Positions 44,712-54,108 of a stretch of 64,000 nt of DNA are shown here, piece by piece. The notes under the pieces are model-generated. The model was not told where the DNA came from and made no database searches. It saw only the letters and a program-made list of their open reading frames with translations. Origin of the DNA: Actinomadura luteofluorescens (GTDB lineage Bacteria; Actinomycetota; Actinomycetes; Streptosporangiales; Streptosporangiaceae); NCBI RefSeq assembly GCF_013409365.1, contig NZ_JACCBA010000001.1, forward strand, positions 62,001 through 126,000, in the 5' to 3' direction. Both the position numbers and the translations under genes were made by a program. Every line of letters begins with the position of its first letter. Position 1 is the stretch's first letter.

Positions 44712-45422
44712 CGCGCCGCCGCCCACGGCCGCGTCACTCGACCCGAGTCCGTCTTTCCCGGAACGTTCCTCCGGCGGTTCCGGGACCAACCCGGCGACGT
44801 CGCCGCCGGTGTCGTTGAGCCGGACGACGAACGGTCGCGTCTCGGTGTAGCGGATCACGGTGAGCGACGCCGGGTCGGCCTGGATGCGCTGGAACTGGTC
44901 CAGGTGCAGGCCGAGGGCGTCGGCGACGATCGACTTGATGATGTCGCCGTGACTGCACACCGCGTAGAGCGCGTCCGGGCCGTGGGCTGCGGCGATGCGC
45001 CCGTTCCAGTCGCGGACGGCGGTGACGGCGCGGTGCTGCGCGTCCGCCAGCGCCTCCCCCGCATCGCCGGGGAACCGGGCGGCGCTCGGATGGGCCTGCA
45101 CGACGCGCCAGAGCGGCTCCTCCGCCAGCTCCTTGAGAGGGCGGCCCGTCCAGTCGCCGTAGCGGACCTCGCCGAACCGGTCGTCGGTCTCGATCTTCTC
45201 GGCGGGCTCGCCGCGCCCCGCGGCGACGGCCTCGGCGGTCTCGACGCAGCGTTCGAGGGGGCTGGACACGACGGCGGCGAGCGGCAGGGGGGCCAGGCGG
45301 GCGCCGAGCGCCGCCACCTGGGCGCGGCCCCGCTCGTCCAGGCGCACCCCGGGCGTCCATCCGGCCAGCACGGGGCCGGTCATAGCGGTCAGGCCATGCC
45401 GAACCAGCAGAAGCGTCGTCAC
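44709..45422 (-). CDS. Histidine phosphatase family protein (MSMEG_4193 type)
   Basis: The 237-residue protein has the RHG catalytic motif LLLVRHGLTAM with the phospho-histidine. It also has SSPLERCVETAEAVA, FGEVRYGDWTGRPLKEL and the second catalytic His in VCSHGDIIKSI. These mark a phosphoglycerate-mutase-like phosphatase. GTG 45422 follows TAGAGT by 7 nt. It is the first gene of the trio phosphatase-DUF3090-SCO1664 type, which is conserved in Streptomyces and Mycobacterium. The substrate is not established. Confidence 0.92.
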   Translation of the reverse strand: MTTLLLVRHGLTAMTGPVLAGWTPGVRLDERGRAQVAALGARLAPLPLAAVVSSPLERCVETAEAVAAGRGEPAEKIETDDRFGEVRYGDWTGRPLKELAEEPLWRVVQAHPSAARFPGDAGEALADAQHRAVTAVRDWNGRIAAAHGPDALYAVCSHGDIIKSIVADALGLHLDQFQRIQADPASLTVIRYTETRPFVVRLNDTGGDVAGLVPEPPEERSGKDGLGSSDAAVGGGA

Positions 45423-45429
45423 ACCGGCC

Positions 45430-45435
45430 ACTCTA
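45430..45435 (-). promoter_or_regulatory. Leaderless -10 box TAGAGT of the phosphatase gene
   Basis: The minus strand reads TAGAGT, 7 nt, GTG 45422. Confidence 0.55.
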
Positions 45436-45475
45436 GGAGATCATCCGGACCTTTCGACGCCCCGGATGCGCGACA

Positions 45476-46456
45476 ATGCGTGGTGTGATCGTCGACAAGG
45501 CCATCTACGCCGGCGGGAAGCGCCGCGACATCGAGGGCGATATCAGCGACGCCTTCGACCTCGCCCGCGAGGACGGCGAGTGCTTCCTGTGGATCGGCCT
45601 CTTCGAGCCCGACGAGGACGAGTTCGAGCTGGTCAAGGACGAGCTGAACCTGCATCCCCTGGCGGCCGAGGACGCGGTCTCGGCGCACCAGCGGCCCAAG
45701 ATGGAACGCTACGACGACACGCTGTTCGTGGTGCTGAAGACGCTCGCCTACATCGACAAGACCTCCGACATCGAGGTCGGCGAGATCATGGTCTTCCTCG
45801 GCCGGGACTTCGTGGTGACCGTCCGGCACGGCGCGGGGAACCCGCTCGGGCCGGTCCGCGAGCGGCTGGAGGACTCGCCGGACCTGCTCGCGCACGGCGC
45901 CACCGCGGTCCTGTACGCGGTGTGCGACGAGGTCGTCGACCGGTACGGCGTCGTCGCGCACGAGGTGGAGGTCGACATCATCGGGCTGGAGCGGGCCGTG
46001 TTCGACCCGAACGCCCGGGACGTCACCGCCGACATCTACTCGCTCAAGCGGGAGGTGCTGGAGTTCCGCAGCGCCGAGGACCCGCTCGTCCCCGTGCTGC
46101 AGGAGATCGTGAAGGGCCGCGTCGCCGAGTGCGGCTCCACCCGCGAGTACTTCCGCGACGTCCTGGACCACCTGCTGCGCGTCGACGGGCAGGTCGACTC
46201 CCACAACGAGCTGCTCAACAGCGTGCTGACCGCGCACCTGGCGCTGCTCGGCAAGCGGCAGAACGAGGACATGCGCAAGATCTCCGCGTGGGCCGCGATC
46301 ATCGCGGTGCCCACCGCGATCGCCGGGATCTACGGCATGAACTTCGACCACATGCCCGAGCTGCACTGGACCATCGGGTACCCGCTGGTCATCGCGGTGA
46401 TGGCGGTCGTGTGCGTGCTCCTGTTCCGCCGTCTGCGCAAGAGCGGCTGGCTCTAG
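45476..46456 (+). CDS. corA: Magnesium/cobalt transporter CorA family protein
   Basis: The 326-residue CorA-type channel has a large cytoplasmic domain and a long stalk helix. Two C-terminal transmembrane helices flank the signature YGMNF (GMN selectivity filter). An acidic loop FDHMPELHWTIGY lies between them. The ATG at 45476 has no strong Shine-Dalgarno; GTG 45485 in the same frame is an alternative. Its stop shares CTAG with the convergent membrane-protein gene. It diverges from the phosphatase. Confidence 0.93.
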   Translation: MRGVIVDKAIYAGGKRRDIEGDISDAFDLAREDGECFLWIGLFEPDEDEFELVKDELNLHPLAAEDAVSAHQRPKMERYDDTLFVVLKTLAYIDKTSDIEVGEIMVFLGRDFVVTVRHGAGNPLGPVRERLEDSPDLLAHGATAVLYAVCDEVVDRYGVVAHEVEVDIIGLERAVFDPNARDVTADIYSLKREVLEFRSAEDPLVPVLQEIVKGRVAECGSTREYFRDVLDHLLRVDGQVDSHNELLNSVLTAHLALLGKRQNEDMRKISAWAAIIAVPTAIAGIYGMNFDHMPELHWTIGYPLVIAVMAVVCVLLFRRLRKSGWL

Positions 46457-47082
46457 GGGCCGGTGCCGGCGGAGTCGAGAGGGGACGCGGGCGCGGCGAG
46501 GAGCACCGCCCACAGGTGGGACTCCGCGTCGCGCGCCTCGAGGCGGCGGCGCATCCGCTCGATGCCGGAGCGCGTGGGCAGCGCCAGCCAGACGAGCAGC
46601 GGGTAGCCGAGGACGAACCCGGCGACGAAGACCAGCTCGCTGTGGGCGACCATCGCCAGCGGGAGCCCCAGCAGGATCACGCCCTCGGCCAGCGCGAACC
46701 GCAGCAGGACCGCCTGCCGGAACATCATCAGCGCGGTCCGCGCCGCCGCGCCCGGGTCGGCGCCCGGCGCCATCGGGCGCGGCGCGCGGGGTCCGGCGAG
46801 CAGGGCCGCCAGCGCGACGGCCGCGAGCGGCAGGTAGATCCACGGCGAAGCGTCCCCGCGGCCGTCCTCGACGATCAGCGGCATGATCGCCAGGATCAGC
46901 AGGGGGGCGGCCAGCAGCGCCAGCATCATCAGGCGCATCCGGCCGAGCTCGGTGCCGCCGCGCAGCGAGGCGAGGTAGCCGGGGTCGTCGCCCGGACCGG
47001 CGCCGAACACCGGCGCCGTCTGCGGCCCGCCGTCGCCCTCCGGCGTCTTCGGCGAGTACATCGAGAACGGGGGTGGCGCCAT
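46453..47082 (-). CDS. Four-helix membrane protein, function unknown
   Basis: The 209-residue protein has a Pro/Gly-rich N-terminus (APPPFSMYSPKTPEGDGG), then hydrophobic helices around 50-68, 80-95, 120-140 and 143-165. A charged C-terminal segment (IERMRRRLEARDAES) follows. I do not recognise the family. ATG 47082 is 8 nt after TAGAGT and is leaderless; the longer frame to 47175 is rejected. The stop overlaps the corA stop in CTAG. Confidence 0.78.
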   Translation of the reverse strand: MAPPPFSMYSPKTPEGDGGPQTAPVFGAGPGDDPGYLASLRGGTELGRMRLMMLALLAAPLLILAIMPLIVEDGRGDASPWIYLPLAAVALAALLAGPRAPRPMAPGADPGAAARTALMMFRQAVLLRFALAEGVILLGLPLAMVAHSELVFVAGFVLGYPLLVWLALPTRSGIERMRRRLEARDAESHLWAVLLAAPASPLDSAGTGP

Positions 47083-47090
47083 GGCTGCGC

Positions 47091-47096
47091 ACTCTA
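47091..47096 (-). promoter_or_regulatory. Leaderless -10 box TAGAGT of the membrane-protein gene
   Basis: The minus strand reads TAGAGT, 8 nt, ATG 47082. Confidence 0.5.
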
Positions 47097-47200
47097 GCCC
47101 GGCGGCGCCCGGTCGCAATAGATCCTCACCAGGATCTTTGCGCCGCGCGCGGGTCCGGCCGGGGCGGCCGCTCACTTTCCGCGCGACTCGCCCGGACCGC

Positions 47201-47206
47201 TAGATT
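47201..47206 (+). promoter_or_regulatory. Leaderless -10 box TAGATT of the aldo-keto reductase gene
   Basis: TAGATT, 8 nt, ATG 47215. No Shine-Dalgarno is present. Confidence 0.5.
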
Positions 47207-47214
47207 GGCCGCCT

Positions 47215-48174
47215 ATGAAGGAGCGTCACCTCGGGCGGAGCGGGCTGCTGGTGTCCCGGCTGGGACTCGGCACCATGACCTGGGGCCAGGACACCTCCCC
47301 GGACGAGGCGGCCGCGCAGCTCATCGCCTTCGTGGAGGCCGGGGGCACCCTGGTCGACACCGCCGACGTCTACAACGACGGCCACAGCGAGCGCATCCTC
47401 GGCCACCTGCTGCGCGAGCTGGTCGACCGCGACGACCTCGTCGTCGCGACCAAGGCGGCGATCAGGCCGAACGGACGCTACGACGGCTCCCGCAGGCACC
47501 TGCTGCGCGCCCTCGACGCCTCGCTCGACCGGATGGACCTCGACTTCGTCGACCTGTGGCAGCTGCACGTCTACGACCCGCACACCCCGCTCGAGGAGAC
47601 CCTCTCGGCACTGGACGAGGCGGTCTCCTCGGGACGGGCCCGGTACGTCGGGGTCTCCAACTACGCGGGCTGGCAGGTCGCCAAGGCCGCCGCCTGGCAG
47701 CGGGCCTGGCCGGGCCGCGCGCCGGTCGTGTCCGCGCAGCTGGAGTACTCGCTGCTGAGCCGCGACATCGAGCGGGAGGTCGTGCCCGCCGCGCTGGACG
47801 CGGGGGCGGGCCTGCTGCCGTGGTCGCCGCTCGGCCGCGGCGTCCTCACCGGCAAGTACCGCACCGGCATCCCCGCCGGGTCGCGCGCCGCCGCGCCCCA
47901 CTTCGCCGAGTTCGTCCAGCCGTACCTGGACGAGGAGTGCGCCCGCATCGTGGAGTCGGTGGTGACCGCCGCCGAGGGCCTCGGCTGCTCCCCGCTCGCC
48001 GTGGCGCTCGCGTGGGTCCGCGACCGGGAGGGCGTCGCCGCGCCGATCGTCGGCGCGCGGACCGCGGCGCAGCTCGGCGCGATCCTGGCGAGCGAGGAGG
48101 TCACGCTGCCGCACGAGATCCGCGGGGCGCTGGACGACGTCTCCGATCTCTCCGACACGACCTCCCACCCGTGA
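47215..48174 (+). CDS. Aldo/keto reductase
   Basis: The 319-residue NADPH-dependent oxidoreductase has the complete catalytic tetrad Asp48, Tyr53, Lys80 and His118 (VDTADVY, VATKA, WQLHVYD). It has the cofactor-binding GVSNYAGWQ and the NADP pocket IVGARTAAQLG. Sequence style fits the AKR11/AKR12 type reductases. It is a single gene. The substrate is unknown. Confidence 0.93.
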   Translation: MKERHLGRSGLLVSRLGLGTMTWGQDTSPDEAAAQLIAFVEAGGTLVDTADVYNDGHSERILGHLLRELVDRDDLVVATKAAIRPNGRYDGSRRHLLRALDASLDRMDLDFVDLWQLHVYDPHTPLEETLSALDEAVSSGRARYVGVSNYAGWQVAKAAAWQRAWPGRAPVVSAQLEYSLLSRDIEREVVPAALDAGAGLLPWSPLGRGVLTGKYRTGIPAGSRAAAPHFAEFVQPYLDEECARIVESVVTAAEGLGCSPLAVALAWVRDREGVAAPIVGARTAAQLGAILASEEVTLPHEIRGALDDVSDLSDTTSHP

Positions 48175-48255
48175 TTCGTCCGTGAACCCCGGGGCCGTCC
48201 GTGGCACGCTCTGGACGGTCCACCGCCAACCGAGATCAGCCGTGACGGGAAGCCC

Positions 48256-50160
48256 GTGACCGACACCCCTGACCACACCCCCACCCCCGAGGAGCGCAAG
48301 GCGCGCGCCGAGGCCGCCATGCGCGCGGCAGAGGCCGCCGCAGGCGCGCTCGACGGGCGGGACGCCCCCGAGCCCGCGCCGCGTTCGTCGCCGCAGCCGC
48401 CGCCCGAGCCCGCCGGCGGCCCGGAGGAGGGCCTGCGGGCCCTCGGCGGTCTGTTCGCGGAGACGGGCGTGCCCGCCGCGCTCGCCTCCCGCGCCATGGC
48501 GCGCCTCGGGCCGGGAGCCGCCGGGCGGCTGCGCGAGGACCCGTGGCGCCTGCTGAGCGTCCCCGGCGTCCAGCCCGGTCAGGCCGACCACTTCGCCCGC
48601 GCCCTGCTCGGCGAGGACGCCCGCCCCGGCGACCCCCGCCGCGGCGGGGCCCTCGTCCTGCACCTGCTGACGGAGGCGGCACGCCAGGGCCACACGGTCA
48701 CGCCCGCCGCCGACGTCCTGTCCGCGCTGGAGCGGCTGCGCTTCCCCGACCCGCCGCGCGCCGTCGAGGCGGCGCTGGACGAGGCGGAGGTCCTGTCGCT
48801 CACCGAGGAGCCCGAGTTCGACGAGGAGGCGTTCGAGGACGGCGCCGAGCCGCCGGAGCCGGAGGAGACGCTCGGCCCGGCGCGGTGGGCGCTCGCGGAG
48901 GAGGCGGCGGCCGAGGGGTTCCAGCGCCTGACGCTCACCGCCGTGCCGCTGCTCGACGAGGCGGCCCTCAAGGGCCTGCGCGACGGGCTCCCCGAAGACC
49001 GCTCCCTGGCCCTCACCGCCGCGCTGCGCACCGGCGTGAGCATCCTTTGCGGCGCGCCGGAGGGCCTCGCGCGCACGGTCACCGAGATCGCCGCTGCCGC
49101 GGCGTCGCAGGGCGTCCGCACGGCCGTGGCGGCGCCCACCGACCGCGCCGCCGCCGACCTCGCGGCCGCCGTCCCCGGCGGGGCGGCGCAGGGGTTCGCG
49201 GTCACCAGCCTGCACCGGCTGCTGGAGCCGCGCGAGGACCCGTCGGCCGCGCCCGGGGCGGTGCTCTACGAGCGCGGCGAGCAGCGGCCCTTCGACCTCG
49301 ACCTGGTCATCGTGACGGACGGCGCGGCGCTCGACGTCGAGCTGTGCGCGGTGCTGACCGAGGCGTGCCCCGACGGCGCCCATCTCGTGCTGTGCCGCGA
49401 GCCGGGCGCCCCGCCGCCCGCCGGCCCCGGCCGGCCGCTGGACGATCTGGAGGCGTCGGAGACCGTGCCCGTCGTGGCGCTGGACCCCGAGCCGCCGTCC
49501 GGCCCGCTCGGCGCGATCACCGACGCGGTGCGCGGCGGCGAGCTCGCGGCCGTGGACGCCCCCGGACACGAGGTCGTCATCGTGCCGGCCGAGGACGCCG
49601 GCGAGGCGGTGCACCGGGCCGTCCAGCTCGTCGCCGACTCGATCCCCCGCGCTCTCGGCATCCCGGTCGAGGACGTCCAGGTCGTCGCCCCGGCCGCGGG
49701 CGGTGAGGCGGGCGCAGGCGCCCTGAACGCCGCGCTCAAGGCGCGCCTGAACCCGGGCCCCGGCGCGTTCGGCGGCATGGACCCCGGCGACCGCGTGGTC
49801 GTCGCCGCGCCGCTCCCGCAGGCCCCGCTCGGCGAGACCGGCGTGGTGACCGGCGGCGGACCGCACGGGCTGGAGGTCGGCTTCCCGGGCGGCGCCGCGG
49901 TCGTCGCCCCGGCGGAGGCGTCCCGGCTGCGGCACGGCTGGGCGGTCCCCGTGGCGCTCGCGCGCGGGACGCGGCGTCCCGCCGTGGTGGCGGTGCTGGG
50001 CGCGGACGGCCTGTCACGGCCGCTGGTGGCCACCGCGTTCGGGCTCGCGCGCCGCCACCTGTCGGTCGTGCAGGCGGCCGGACCCGCACTGGCCAGGGCC
50101 GTCCGCGAGGACGGGGCCCCGGCCCGGCGCACCAGGCTCGCGCGGCTGGTGGCCCAGTGA
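48256..50160 (+). CDS. RecD2-like helix-hairpin-helix protein lacking helicase motifs
   Basis: The 634-residue protein aligns by pattern with RecD2 helicases. An N-terminal HhH region (DPWRLLSVPGVQPGQADHFA) is followed by AARQGHTVTP. The Walker A position then reads CGAPEGLA (265-272) instead of GGPGTGKT. APTDRAA (293-299) and TSLHRLLE (317-324) are recognisable, but Walker B is VIVTDGAALD (351-360) where RecD has VDEASM. The C-terminal motif VI region is TAFGLAR instead of TAVTRAR. ATP hydrolysis is therefore unlikely. GGGAAG lies before GTG 48256. It is probably a structural DNA-binding paralogue. Confidence 0.8.
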   Translation: MTDTPDHTPTPEERKARAEAAMRAAEAAAGALDGRDAPEPAPRSSPQPPPEPAGGPEEGLRALGGLFAETGVPAALASRAMARLGPGAAGRLREDPWRLLSVPGVQPGQADHFARALLGEDARPGDPRRGGALVLHLLTEAARQGHTVTPAADVLSALERLRFPDPPRAVEAALDEAEVLSLTEEPEFDEEAFEDGAEPPEPEETLGPARWALAEEAAAEGFQRLTLTAVPLLDEAALKGLRDGLPEDRSLALTAALRTGVSILCGAPEGLARTVTEIAAAAASQGVRTAVAAPTDRAAADLAAAVPGGAAQGFAVTSLHRLLEPREDPSAAPGAVLYERGEQRPFDLDLVIVTDGAALDVELCAVLTEACPDGAHLVLCREPGAPPPAGPGRPLDDLEASETVPVVALDPEPPSGPLGAITDAVRGGELAAVDAPGHEVVIVPAEDAGEAVHRAVQLVADSIPRALGIPVEDVQVVAPAAGGEAGAGALNAALKARLNPGPGAFGGMDPGDRVVVAAPLPQAPLGETGVVTGGGPHGLEVGFPGGAAVVAPAEASRLRHGWAVPVALARGTRRPAVVAVLGADGLSRPLVATAFGLARRHLSVVQAAGPALARAVREDGAPARRTRLARLVAQ

Positions 50161-50263
50161 GGTACTGATGGGTAAAGAAACCCCCGTGTCGCGGTTTACG
50201 GACGACCCCGTATGGGACACGATGTCAACAAGGGTCAGGCACGGCATCGGGTGGAGGAGCGAC

Positions 50264-50905
50264 ATGCCCCAGCGGCTCAGGCGGCTCGGAACGGCGTCGG
50301 CGGCGGTCTCGGCGGGGGCGCTCGTCCTGGTCCTCGCCGCCCCGGCGGCCGAGGCGGCGGCGGAGACGTGCAAGAAGGGCGTCGACCCCGAGAGCACGGT
50401 GGAGAACTGGAAGTGCAACCTCGGCAACCTGCGCGAGGCGATCACCCCGAAGAGCCCCACCCCGGCTCCGGCGCCGTCCAAGACCGTGAAGCCCGTCCCC
50501 GAGAGGACCTCGAAGAAGACGAGGACGCCGGCCAAGGCGCCCGCCAAGGCCCCGCGCAGGCCCGCCTCGGCGCGGAGCGGCGGGCGGGCGGCGCCCGGCC
50601 CCGCCCCGATGACAGGGCCGGGCGGCCTCAAGCCGTACTCCGGGCAGGCGCCGGCCACGGCCGCCGGGCTGCCGGGCGTCCTGCCCACCCCGGAGATCGC
50701 GGCCGACCCGAACGCCTACCGCAACGCTTCGGCCGGGACGGCCGCCATGCCGCAGACCCGCCTCATCTCCCCCGTGGCCGCCACCGGCCAGGACGACGGC
50801 CAGATGGTCCTGGTCGCCGCCGCGGCCGGGGCCGCCGGGGCCGTGGGCGCGCTCAACGTCAGCGTCGCGGGCCGCGCCCTCCGCCGCCGGCGCGAGGCCC
50901 GCTGA
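50264..50905 (+). CDS. Secreted or membrane-anchored Pro/Ala/Lys-rich protein
   Basis: The 213-residue protein has an N-terminal signal peptide (LRRLGTASAAVSAGALVLVL, cleavage near AEAAAET). A short region with two cysteines follows (TCKKGV and WKCNL). A long Pro/Lys/Ala-rich linker comes next, and then a C-terminal hydrophobic helix (MVLVAAAAGAAGAVGALNVSV) before RALRRRREAR. That order fits a cell-envelope protein anchored at its C-terminus. GGAGGAG before ATG 50264 sets the start; the frame opens at 50168. No family is recognised. Confidence 0.7.
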   Translation: MPQRLRRLGTASAAVSAGALVLVLAAPAAEAAAETCKKGVDPESTVENWKCNLGNLREAITPKSPTPAPAPSKTVKPVPERTSKKTRTPAKAPAKAPRRPASARSGGRAAPGPAPMTGPGGLKPYSGQAPATAAGLPGVLPTPEIAADPNAYRNASAGTAAMPQTRLISPVAATGQDDGQMVLVAAAAGAAGAVGALNVSVAGRALRRRREAR

Positions 50906-50913
50906 GGACGGCT

Positions 50914-50949
50914 CCCGCGGCCGCGCCGGAACCCGGCGCGGCCGCCGGG
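50914..50949. terminator. Hairpin between convergent genes before fabI
   Basis: CGGCCGCGCCG pairs with CGGCGCGGCCG (11 bp), extended by CCC/GGG across a bulge. It lies just beyond the secreted-protein stop and next to the fabI stop. Confidence 0.6.
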
Positions 50950-50950
50950 G

Positions 50951-51739
50951 TCACATGGACGGCGCGCCGACCGAGTGCAGCCCGCCGTCGACGTGGACGA
51001 TCTCGCCCGTCGTCGCGGGGAACCAGTCCGACAGCAGGGCCGCGCACGCGCGGGCGGTGGGCTCGCTGTCCTTGATGTCCCAGCCGAGCGGGGCCGCCTG
51101 CGGCCACAGCTCCGTCATGCCCTCGAAGCCGGGGATGCTCTTGGCCGCCATCGTCGCGAGCGGGCCCGCGGCGACGAGGTTCACCCGGATGCCCTGCGGG
51201 CCCAGGTACTTGGCCAGGTAGCGGGCGCACGACTCCAGGCCGGCCTTCGCCACGCCCATCCAGTCGTACACCGGCCACGACTTGGTGGCGTCGAAGTCGA
51301 GGCCGACGACCGAGCCGCCGTCCTTCATCAGCGGCAGGCACGCCATCGTCAGCGACTTCAGCGAGTACGCGGAGGCGTGCACGGCGGTGGCGACGTCCTC
51401 CCAGGGCGTCTCCAGGAAGTTCCCGCCGAGCGCCGTCTGCGGCGCGAACGCGATCGCGTGCATCACGCCGTCGAGGCGGTCGAAGCCGCTGTCGCGCAGG
51501 TTCCCGGCGAGGGCGCCGAGCTGGTCGGCGTCGGTCACGTCGAGTTCCAGCACCGGCGGCGGGTTGTCGGGGCCGGACGGCAGCCGCTTGGCGGTCCGCT
51601 GCGTGAGGGTCGGCCGCGGGTAGGCGGTCAGCACCACCTCGGCGCCCTGCTCCTGCGCGATCCGCGCGACGTGGAAGCCGATGGAGGCGTCGGTGAGGAC
51701 GCCGGTGACCAGGATGCGCTTGCCTTCGAGGATTCCCAT
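50951..51739 (-). CDS. fabI: Enoyl-ACP reductase FabI/InhA type
   Basis: The 262-residue NADH-dependent enzyme has catalytic Tyr158 and Lys165 (YDWMGVAKAG), LDFDATKSWPVYDWMG, and a Gly-rich start ILVTGVLTDASIG. These features resemble mycobacterial InhA rather than enteric FabI. Ala is present in MHAIAF where InhA has Ser94. It reduces the enoyl intermediate in fatty-acid elongation. It follows fabG by 5 nt in the fabG-fabI order typical of actinobacteria. Confidence 0.94.
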   Translation of the reverse strand: MGILEGKRILVTGVLTDASIGFHVARIAQEQGAEVVLTAYPRPTLTQRTAKRLPSGPDNPPPVLELDVTDADQLGALAGNLRDSGFDRLDGVMHAIAFAPQTALGGNFLETPWEDVATAVHASAYSLKSLTMACLPLMKDGGSVVGLDFDATKSWPVYDWMGVAKAGLESCARYLAKYLGPQGIRVNLVAAGPLATMAAKSIPGFEGMTELWPQAAPLGWDIKDSEPTARACAALLSDWFPATTGEIVHVDGGLHSVGAPSM

Positions 51740-51744
51740 GTCCG

Positions 51745-52494
<750 letters not shown>

Positions 52495-52595
52495 GCGGCC
52501 CGCGCGCCCGCTGCGGATGTGCCGAACCGACAAGATCCGCTCACCTCCCTTTGTTCGGGCGGCGCGCGGGCCCCCGGCGGGACGGGCGCGGACGG

Positions 52596-52601
52596 TAGGT
52601 T
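52596..52601 (+). promoter_or_regulatory. Leaderless -10 box TAGGTT of tldD
   Basis: TAGGTT, 7 nt, GTG 52609. It excludes the long upstream frame. Confidence 0.55.
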
Positions 52602-52608
52602 GCGGAGG

Positions 52609-54108
52609 GTGCATGACATCGATCCCGCCTTCACCGCGCTGCCGCTCCGCGCGCTGGCCGACGCGGCCCTGTCCCGCGCCAGGGAGCTGGGCGCGGAGCA
52701 CGCCGACTTCCGCCTGGAACGCATCCGCAGCCAGACGCTCCGCCTCCACGACGCCGCCCTGGAGACCGCCCTGGACGCCGACGACGTCGGGCTGTCCGTC
52801 CGGGTCGTCAAGGACGGCACCTGGGGCTTCGCCGCCGGCATCGACCTGACCCCCGAGGGCGCCGCCCGCGTCGCCGCGCAGGCGGTCGAGGTCGCCGCCG
52901 TCGCCAGGGCCGTCAACCGCGAGCCCATCGAGCTGGCGCCCGAGCCCGTCCACGGGGAGCGCACCTGGGTCTCGGCCTACGAGACCGACCCGTTCGAGGT
53001 GCCGACCGCCGACAAGGTCGCGCTGCTGGCGGGCTGGAGCCGCCGGCTGCTCGGCGACGACCGCGTCGACCACGTCGACGCGACCCTGCTGCAGGTCAAG
53101 GAGAACAAGTTCTTCGCCGACCTCGCCGGCACGGTCACCACCCAGCAGCGCGTCCGGCTGCACCCCGTCGTCAACGCCGTGGGCATCGCCGGCGGCCTGT
53201 TCGACACCATGCGCACCCTGGCGCCGCCCGCCGGGTACGGGTGGGAGTGGCTGTCGGGCGAGCACTGGGACTGGGACGCCGAGCTGGCCCGCGTCCCCGA
53301 ACTGCTCGCCGAGAAGCTCGCCGCGCCGTCGGTGGAGCCGGGCGTGTACGACGTCGTCGTCGACCCGTCCAACCTGTGGCTGACGATCCACGAGTCGATC
53401 GGGCACGCCACCGAGCTGGACCGGGCGCTCGGCTACGAGGCCGCCTACGCGGGCACCTCGTTCGCCACGCCCGACAAGCTCGGGACGCTGCAGTACGGCT
53501 CCAAGGTCATGAACATCACCGGGGACCGGACGGCCGAGCACGGCCTCGCCACCATCGGCTACGACGACGAGGGCGTGCAGGCCCAGGCGTTCGACATCGT
53601 CACCGAGGGCCTGTTCACCGGGTACCAGACCGACCGGCGCATCGCCCGCCTCACCGGCGCCGGGCGCTCCAACGGCTGCGCGTTCGCCGACGCCGCGTCC
53701 AGCATGCCGATCCAGCGGATGGCGAACGTCTCGCTCAAGCCCGCCGAGGGCGGCCCGTCCACCGACGAGCTGATCTCGGGGGTCGAGCGCGGCATCTACA
53801 TCGTCGGCGACAAGAGCTGGTCGATCGACATGCAGCGCCACAACTTCCAGTTCACCGGGCAGCGGTTCTTCCGCATCGAGAACGGGCGCCTGGCCGGGCA
53901 GCTCCGCGACGTCGCCTACCAGGCGACCACCACCGACTTCTGGAACTCGATGGAGGCCGTCGGCGGGCCGCAGACCTACGTGCTCGGCGGCGCGTTCAAC
54001 TGCGGCAAGGGCCAGCCGGGGCAGGTCGCGCCGGTCAGCCACGGCTGCCCCTCGGCGCTGTTCCGCGGCGTCAACATCCTCAACGCGCTGAAGGAGGCCG
54101 GCCAGTGA
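52609..54108 (+). CDS. tldD: Metalloprotease TldD
   Basis: TldD is the catalytic half of the TldD-TldE zinc protease. The 499-residue protein has the HExxxH motif HESIGH (261-266) and the N-terminal domain LRALADAALSRARELGAEHAD. Its C-terminus contains NCGKGQPGQ and the FRGVNI block. It pairs with the next gene through a GTGA overlap. In other bacteria the pair trims leader peptides or degrades unfolded peptides; here no RiPP precursor is nearby, so a general role is likelier. Confidence 0.95.
   Translation: MHDIDPAFTALPLRALADAALSRARELGAEHADFRLERIRSQTLRLHDAALETALDADDVGLSVRVVKDGTWGFAAGIDLTPEGAARVAAQAVEVAAVARAVNREPIELAPEPVHGERTWVSAYETDPFEVPTADKVALLAGWSRRLLGDDRVDHVDATLLQVKENKFFADLAGTVTTQQRVRLHPVVNAVGIAGGLFDTMRTLAPPAGYGWEWLSGEHWDWDAELARVPELLAEKLAAPSVEPGVYDVVVDPSNLWLTIHESIGHATELDRALGYEAAYAGTSFATPDKLGTLQYGSKVMNITGDRTAEHGLATIGYDDEGVQAQAFDIVTEGLFTGYQTDRRIARLTGAGRSNGCAFADAASSMPIQRMANVSLKPAEGGPSTDELISGVERGIYIVGDKSWSIDMQRHNFQFTGQRFFRIENGRLAGQLRDVAYQATTTDFWNSMEAVGGPQTYVLGGAFNCGKGQPGQVAPVSHGCPSALFRGVNILNALKEAGQ

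Noticed and set aside
45476..45485. A leaderless start for corA at GTG 45485
   Set aside because: The box would be GACAAT, which lacks the TA of the other -10 elements. The ATG at 45476 was kept.
48175..48255. GGCCGTCC...GGACGGTC as a terminator of the aldo-keto reductase
   Set aside because: The stem has one mismatch and lies in the probable leader of the next gene, so it is too weak to claim.
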